64,000 nucleotides of DNA from Nymphaea colorata (lineage: Eukaryota; Streptophyta; Magnoliopsida; Nymphaeales; Nymphaeaceae): contig NC_045144.1 in the NCBI RefSeq assembly GCF_008831285.2, positions 24,445,716-24,509,715 on the forward strand, read 5' to 3'. Of the stretch, positions 58,426-64,000 are shown piece by piece (the first letter of the stretch is position 1; every line of letters starts with the position of its first letter). Position numbers and translations under genes: made by a program. The notes beneath the pieces are model-generated. The model ran no database searches and was not told the origin of the DNA. It saw only the letters and a list, made by a program, of their open reading frames with translations.

Positions 58426-59622
58426 GAAAATCTTAAGAGAAAGGGATCAACCCACCAGTATGAGGTCCAACTGTTCTTGTTGCCTTTAGCAGGGGTAATT
58501 GGATCAAGGGCTAAGTATTTCCCGGATCATGTGCAAGTCATTTGACGTAATCCGATATGTTTGTGCATAGATAATTGAAATTGAAATTGATAGTTCATTT
58601 TGTTTTGAACAAGTGATTTCTAAACTTGTTTTAAGTAAATTGGAATGGAATTTGGACAATTTTTTTGAAAAATTAACTTATTTTGGTAAACTATTTGAAA
58701 TTCAACTAGTTTGTTTGGGAAATTGGGTAAATTTTAATAAAATTGAAAAGTTGAACAATGTTCAAATTGGAGACCATTGTTTTGATTACACAGATGGCAA
58801 TGGTGTTGAAAATTGACTTGGAATGTGATTTTGACCCAAGAGTTTAGAGTTTTTCTTGATAATTTTGGTAATTTTGAATTAAATATTGTATAAAAAATTG
58901 AAAAATTATTTGAAAATTTGAGGTTTTGGAGGCGGAGATCTAGTTATTTGTTGTGAACTCATGATCATTGCATGATTTTGAATTGAATTTAGATCAACTT
59001 GTGATCAAGTTTTTGGGAAAATGGCTAAGTTCATGTAGCAAATGTATTGATTTTGGAAAAAAGACAGCTAAGTTTTCTTAGCAAATAGATATATTTTGAA
59101 ATCTTTTTTTGCCAGATCACATTATTTGGTATCAGATATGAACATGATTTAAAGTGAATTCTTTTTTTAGGGAAGAGTTAGGTGCCAATGAAACTCACCC
59201 TTTTGATGAAATGTAGTTTCCAAAATGTTAGAAAATATATTGTTTTCAAACGTATTTTGGTCAAATTATGATATGATTCTTCTATCTTCTTTTGAAACTA
59301 AGTGAGATTTTCACATTCTTATTACAATATGACTTGGCCAATTTTTGTATTTTGAAATATAAATACTTAATTTCTGGAGAATGTGCATGTGTGCAATTGA
59401 TTTTGGTGTTTGAATGCACGATAGAAGAAGATAAACTATATGAGACATTCATTCTTCTCTCTCATAATCTCTCAACATTCATTCAATGTAAATATTTATT
59501 TCATAATCTACACATACGAAGATTGATTTTTGGTTGGAATGTAAGACTTTCTCTAAGTGTGCTTGATATATTATTAAGCACAAGAGTTAGAGAGAGGCAG
59601 TCCACAAGCTTGAGACTTGAGA

Positions 59623-62500
59623 TCAAATCATCAAAATTATGAAAATCATGTAAATGATATTGAAATCAACTTTCAAATTATATGGGAGATGTCAATAACA
59701 TCAACTTTTATCTTAAAATAGCCATAAAATCAGGTTTCATACTGATTTATGAAGCTGAAAATCAGAAATGTCGATTTTCGGAGAGCTTGTTCCTTGGAAA
59801 ATGATGACAAATTATTGAAATTTTCCTTGTCTTTCTATAAGTTAAGCCTTTAAATCAGCAGGGGGGGTGATCCTCTTGAGGGCATGCTCTCGTTCATGTT
59901 GGGCATTCACATTGGGCTTAGACATAAAGTTTTGGAAACTTTCTTTTCTAAAAGCAAAATAGATTTTAGATGTCTTTGCTAAAAGATTCATCCATTCTAT
60001 GGATGATTTCCTCACATTTGATCTTCTCTTTTGGTAAAAATGAAAATTAGGTTTTGAATATAAATTTGGAATACATTGAGATATTGATTAATCCCATGCA
60101 AATCTAGAAATGTATGAATGAAACCAACAACTTTTAAATTTTTTTTAGGGTGCTGGTTCAAATGCGATTAAAACTTTCTCTAGTTCTATAGAAAATAGCC
60201 AAGTCATGGCTGAATTAACTTTGCAATAGCTCTAAACTATGAAGTTTTAAGCTAAATTTCATGGAATTAAGGTCTGATTTCAGCAACATGCATGCACTTT
60301 TACGCATGTATTGCTGGAATAGGCAAGGTTTTGAGATAAAATATTAAATAATCTTGTAGTTTTGAATTACGAAGACCAAAATGAAGATTTACTTTATTTA
60401 AACCAGTTTGAAAACAAGTTCCGACCTAATTTTAAATAATCACTCTCACCGTAGAATCCTCTCATGGCGAGGAGTTAAAATGTACATTGGATCGTAGCTC
60501 ACCTTAACAGTACATTATTCCCAGCCATGAATACGAACTTAAAATGAACCCTCCCATAAATATTGAACTTGAAAAGAAACAGAAAGAAGCAAACATGGAT
60601 GAAGAACAAGCTAGAATCACCCCAACCTTGTGGTTGGCTTTGGTGTTTGGAACTTCTTTTTGCTTGTTCTCTAAATCAAGTAATCCTAAGTGAAAATCTG
60701 AGCTTAGATTCGAGTTTGCAAAGCTAGAAGAAGAAGGTCTTCTTCCTGAAAATGGGGGACAAGGATGATTTCCTTGTAATAGAAATCCTAAGCAAGAGTC
60801 TAGTGAAGTACCCTAAATTTGCAAGACTAGGAGCAATCAAATGGGAAAATGAGAGAGAGAGGGAGAGTTTGGATGGTGGCAGCTCCTCCTCTCCTTGGCT
60901 CCTTCTTCTTCCTCCTTCTCTTGGCTGCAACGAAGGGGGAAGGGAAGGAGAGAGCACTAGTATTATAAAAAGAAAATCACCCTTCCCCAACCCCCCCACC
61001 CCCACCCACCCGACACCCCCCCGGGCCTCAAGGGGGCTAAAAAAGATTTTTCTTCTTCTTTTTCATTTTGACTTTGATTTTGCCTACAATGGGGTGCACC
61101 CCTCCTTTTTTTTTTTTTTTTTTCAAAAGTTTTTGAAAAGAAAATCCCCCTCCTTGGGAGACATTCTTTTGGTGTCACATCCTTGGGCTGGTCCACCCTT
61201 TTGAGGTGGCATGGACCAACCAACGGTTGGTCACCTTGGTGGAAAGATCATCATCACTACTTGGGTGATTATGGCTGCCACATCACCTTTGTTAATTCCC
61301 AAGAAATTTTAGTACTTTTTTTATTCCAATAATGGTCTCACCTTGTCCACATGCATGAGCTAGGTGGGTTTGGTTTAGGTCAAGTCTAACATGACTTTGA
61401 CCAAACCCAATTGTGAATTTAATTTAAAACTTTGGGTTTAAACCTAGCTTCAAATTATAATTCAAACTTTGACTAGAAAAGCTTTCACTTTGACTTTGAA
61501 CACACCCTCTCTCTTGGGTGTGTTCCAGTTTGACTTGGGTCTGCTAGGCTTTGACCTAGAGACCTATATTTAAATTGCATTGAATTGTAGACTTCTTTAT
61601 CTATAAATTCAACAATTCATTTCATTTTTTAAATTTATTATGTCAAATTGAATTGTAAACGACATCTTTATCCAAATTTGGGTGAAACTGGGTTTGCCTT
61701 GGTCAAAACCCAAATTGAGATTGTATGATTGTATATTTGACTCGTATAACTTACAAGTTCAATCACGTAATTGATTTGCTTAAAACACTAAATTAGGACT
61801 TTATCATTTGAGCTTGATTCAGAGAGACAATTTTGTCATAAAATTGAATTGACGGGATGGTTTGACCATGGTCAATGTCCAAGTCATGCTTTGACTTCAA
61901 CTAAATCCAATGCAGTTTGATGATTTTGACACTTAGACAACATTCAGTTATGTTTTTTGATAATTCCAATTTGGATTGTGTTTCAACTAAGCTTAGTCAA
62001 AGGTATGTAGGGTTTAGTCAAAGAGTATTTGGTCCATGACTACATTGATTGATGGGTTCAATAGGTTCAAGTTTGATGTAGCCTCCTAGGATTGGCCTCA
62101 CCATTGGTCGAGCCTCGGCTGTGCAGGCCATGTGGGGCCACACATGGGTCCCACATGACATTATGGATATCTTGTTGGATCCTATTTTGGATTTGTAATT
62201 CATATTTGAATTCATAGTTAGATTTGGATTCAAAATGACAATTGCAAATGGATTTGGGTTGCAAACCTAATTTAGATCCAGTATTGTGCACTGGAATGAG
62301 ATTTGGACTCGTAGTTTTGCATTGGGATTCGTGCTATGAGTTAAATTCATGATTCAAAGCTAATTGAGTTTGGGTTGAAAATTCAATTTGAAATTAAGCA
62401 TTTTCACAATCATTTCTGTTCTTCATATGTTTTTGGAATTGCCTCCTGAAGTTGAACGAAAACATTTCAGGTGTTAACACCGTCCTATGTCAACAGTACA
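59623..62500. other. Intergenic, LTR-like composition, no gene recognised
   Basis: A C-rich run (CCCCCCCACCCCCACCC, 60,990-61,015), a T-run (61,107-61,125), repeated TTTGACTTTGA/CAAACCCAA words and CATTTCAGGTGTTAACACC (62,464-62,482) recall a large plant Ty3-type LTR or its flank. No matching LTR, primer site or protein domain is present. The 150-residue frame at 60,752-61,204 is low-complexity. Confidence 0.4.
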
Positions 62501-63107
62501 AATTTCTGTATTGATGCTGTACTATCAGATTTTTCCCTGTTATAGCATTTTCTTAACACGTTTTCACAGTATTTGCAAAAACTGTTTTCGGAAGTTTTGA
62601 TAAAACCGAAAACCTCCATTTAAGGTTGGGAATTGCCTTTAGTTGTGCAAATTATTCATTGTTGTAAGATGAATACTGCAATATATGTGTTTTACGTAAC
62701 TTCTTTACTTATCATAATTTTCCAGCTGGTTGTGATGATGATAGTGTATCTTCATTTTTTGAATAAGAGACCATTTTTGTCGATTATTTTCCAGCTAACA
62801 CGACATGGGTCTGTGTGCTTTTACCATCTTCTATAAAAATTTGTGAAGAGCCCAGCGTGAATAGTTTGTGGGATAGAGGAGTCGTAAACTTTTGCGGACA
62901 TAGTTGCTTTACCTACAAGGCTACAAAATGATACCTACACTTGTAAATGTACCATGCATAATATAATTATGATTTAAAGTAAAACATGCATAAGATCAAA
63001 CTGTCAATGAAAAGGAACCTTCACTTCTATTTCATGACACTTTTGGTGCAAGTTGATATATTGGCTTCTAGTGAATCTAATGCTCATCTAAGGATGAAAT
63101 GTCTTAA

Positions 63108-63171
63108 TCAATAAACACAATATTATTCTTTGAGGTGCTAGGACATGCTTAGGACAAAACTTCTCAAGTGA
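63108..63171. repeat. Direct repeat, first copy
   Basis: ATTATTCTTTGAGGTG then AGGACATGCTTAGGA and ACTTCTCAAGTG, repeated with few changes at 63,936-64,000. Confidence 0.85.
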
Positions 63172-63935
63172 AACTCATCTTGTGTATATATTATGTACAT
63201 GTGTTTGTGCTTACCTTTTGGTACACATGCCATGGGAAGTCTCAACTCATACTTGTGATGTCATCTTAGCAAATAATAGTAGTTCTTCTTCGCGTATAAT
63301 ATGTAGTTCCCTTCATAAGCAGCTTTTTATGGTTTTAGATTATTGGTTGAAAGTCTGTTAAGCTCTCCAGCTTCTCCCAGGTTTCCTGGATTCAACAAAT
63401 AGGCACATAATAAATATTGCCAAAAGAACTTAATTATGTAAATTGTATAAACTTATGAATATCATCTAATACCAGCAGATAATATTTTTTTTTGTCAGTC
63501 TATGAAATGCTATGTTGTTTTTGCTCAGTTTTCATCTCATTACATCCCAAACATTTCAAACTTGGTGCTTCAGTTTGCTTCAATGAGGTCTCAAATCATA
63601 CCTCAGTCCAAGGTGTGCATCGATACCTCAGTCCAAGGTGTGCATCATTTTTTTCTAATAATAAGAAAATATACTTTTAACAACAATATGATGGAGCTGA
63701 TATCCGTGATTGCCCAGTTCGAATGACAAAGGATGGAGTTCCGATATAGCACAACAGCTTCTACATCAAATTTTGTTTCTCTTTTGAAAACCATTCCAGA
63801 GATTTAGTAACAAGGAATGTTTACCTTCAACCTAATATGGGAGAAAATTTAAAGCTTGTGTCATAAGTAATAGCTTGTTGACAATGTTTATTTTCCAGAG
63901 TTACTACATAACTAAAAGAAATGGTAATAGTAAGC

Positions 63936-64000
63936 GTCAATAAACAAACTATTATTCTTTGAGGTGACAGGACATGCTTAGGAGAGAAACTTCTCAAGTG
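63936..64000. repeat. Direct repeat, second copy, cut by window end
   Basis: Second copy of 63,108-63,171, 828 bp downstream. The match runs to the last base, so the repeat unit may be longer. Confidence 0.85.

Larger units (their letters stand above)
55448..59622 (-). repeat. Right arm of the large inverted duplication
   Basis: Reverse-complement partner of 46,768-51,240. It has its own tandem duplication at 55,673-55,926 and retains a 259-bp CACTA-like piece (56,976-57,234) that is almost wholly deleted from the left arm. Confidence 0.88.
62501..64000. other. Right end of window, no gene recognised
   Basis: AT-rich. It contains a 26-bp tandem duplication at 63,598-63,650 (ATACCTCAGTCCAAGGTGTG twice) and a direct repeat pair of about 65 bp (63,108-63,171 and 63,936-64,000), the second cut by the window edge. 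Confidence 0.5.

Noticed and set aside
60752-61204. 150-residue plus-strand ORF, longest frame outside transposons
   Set aside because: Composition follows C-rich and T-rich runs (PPTPTHPTPP, FFFFFF) and there is no domain; it is probably an untranslated transposon region.

Overview
The window reads as nuclear DNA of a flowering plant. It is AT-rich and mostly intergenic. It holds plant retrotransposon relics (Ty1/copia, LINE), small DNA transposons (PIF/Harbinger-like, CACTA-like, MITE-like), long AT/CT/GT microsatellites, and remnants of plant gene families: an L-type lectin receptor kinase and a Rab11/RABA GTPase. I cannot name the species. I see no intact protein-coding gene; every recognisable coding stretch is broken.

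Layout. 1-720: retroelement-like leader with a TATA box. 751-14,595 (copy A) and 16,633-27,162 (copy B): a direct segmental duplication, a few percent diverged by eye, carrying paired gene relics (a Rab11/RABA first exon, a coiled-coil exon, two or three unidentified exons). Copy A holds an extra block of about 3.4 kb (9,541-12,965). Between the copies lie an 11-unit, 57-58 bp minisatellite with higher-order structure (14,628-15,249) and a 100-N assembly gap (15,703-15,802). 27,589-29,760: minus-strand relics of a LINE (zinc-binding/RNase H end) and a copia gag. 31,591-37,567: a minus-strand lectin receptor kinase pseudogene split in its activation segment by a 4.55 kb Ty1/copia element (32,108-36,661) with a 5-bp target-site duplication. 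39,225-43,235: 45-bp minisatellite and degenerate longer repeats. 43,554-45,638: a 2.1 kb DNA transposon with inverted ends and TAA duplications. 46,768-51,240 and 55,448-59,622: two arms of a large inverted duplication, with an older copia relic and a tandem repeat in the 4.2 kb spacer. 59,623-64,000: intergenic, transposon-like DNA with a few short direct repeats.

The elements do not form a pathway. The biology visible is genome turnover: duplication, nested insertion and gene death. The best-resolved story is the receptor kinase, which carries a stop, a frameshift, an internal deletion removing most of the lectin domain and the membrane span, an altered APE motif and the copia insertion. 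I found no convincing new functional system; the strongest unexplained structures are the minisatellite at the duplication junction and the inverted duplication.
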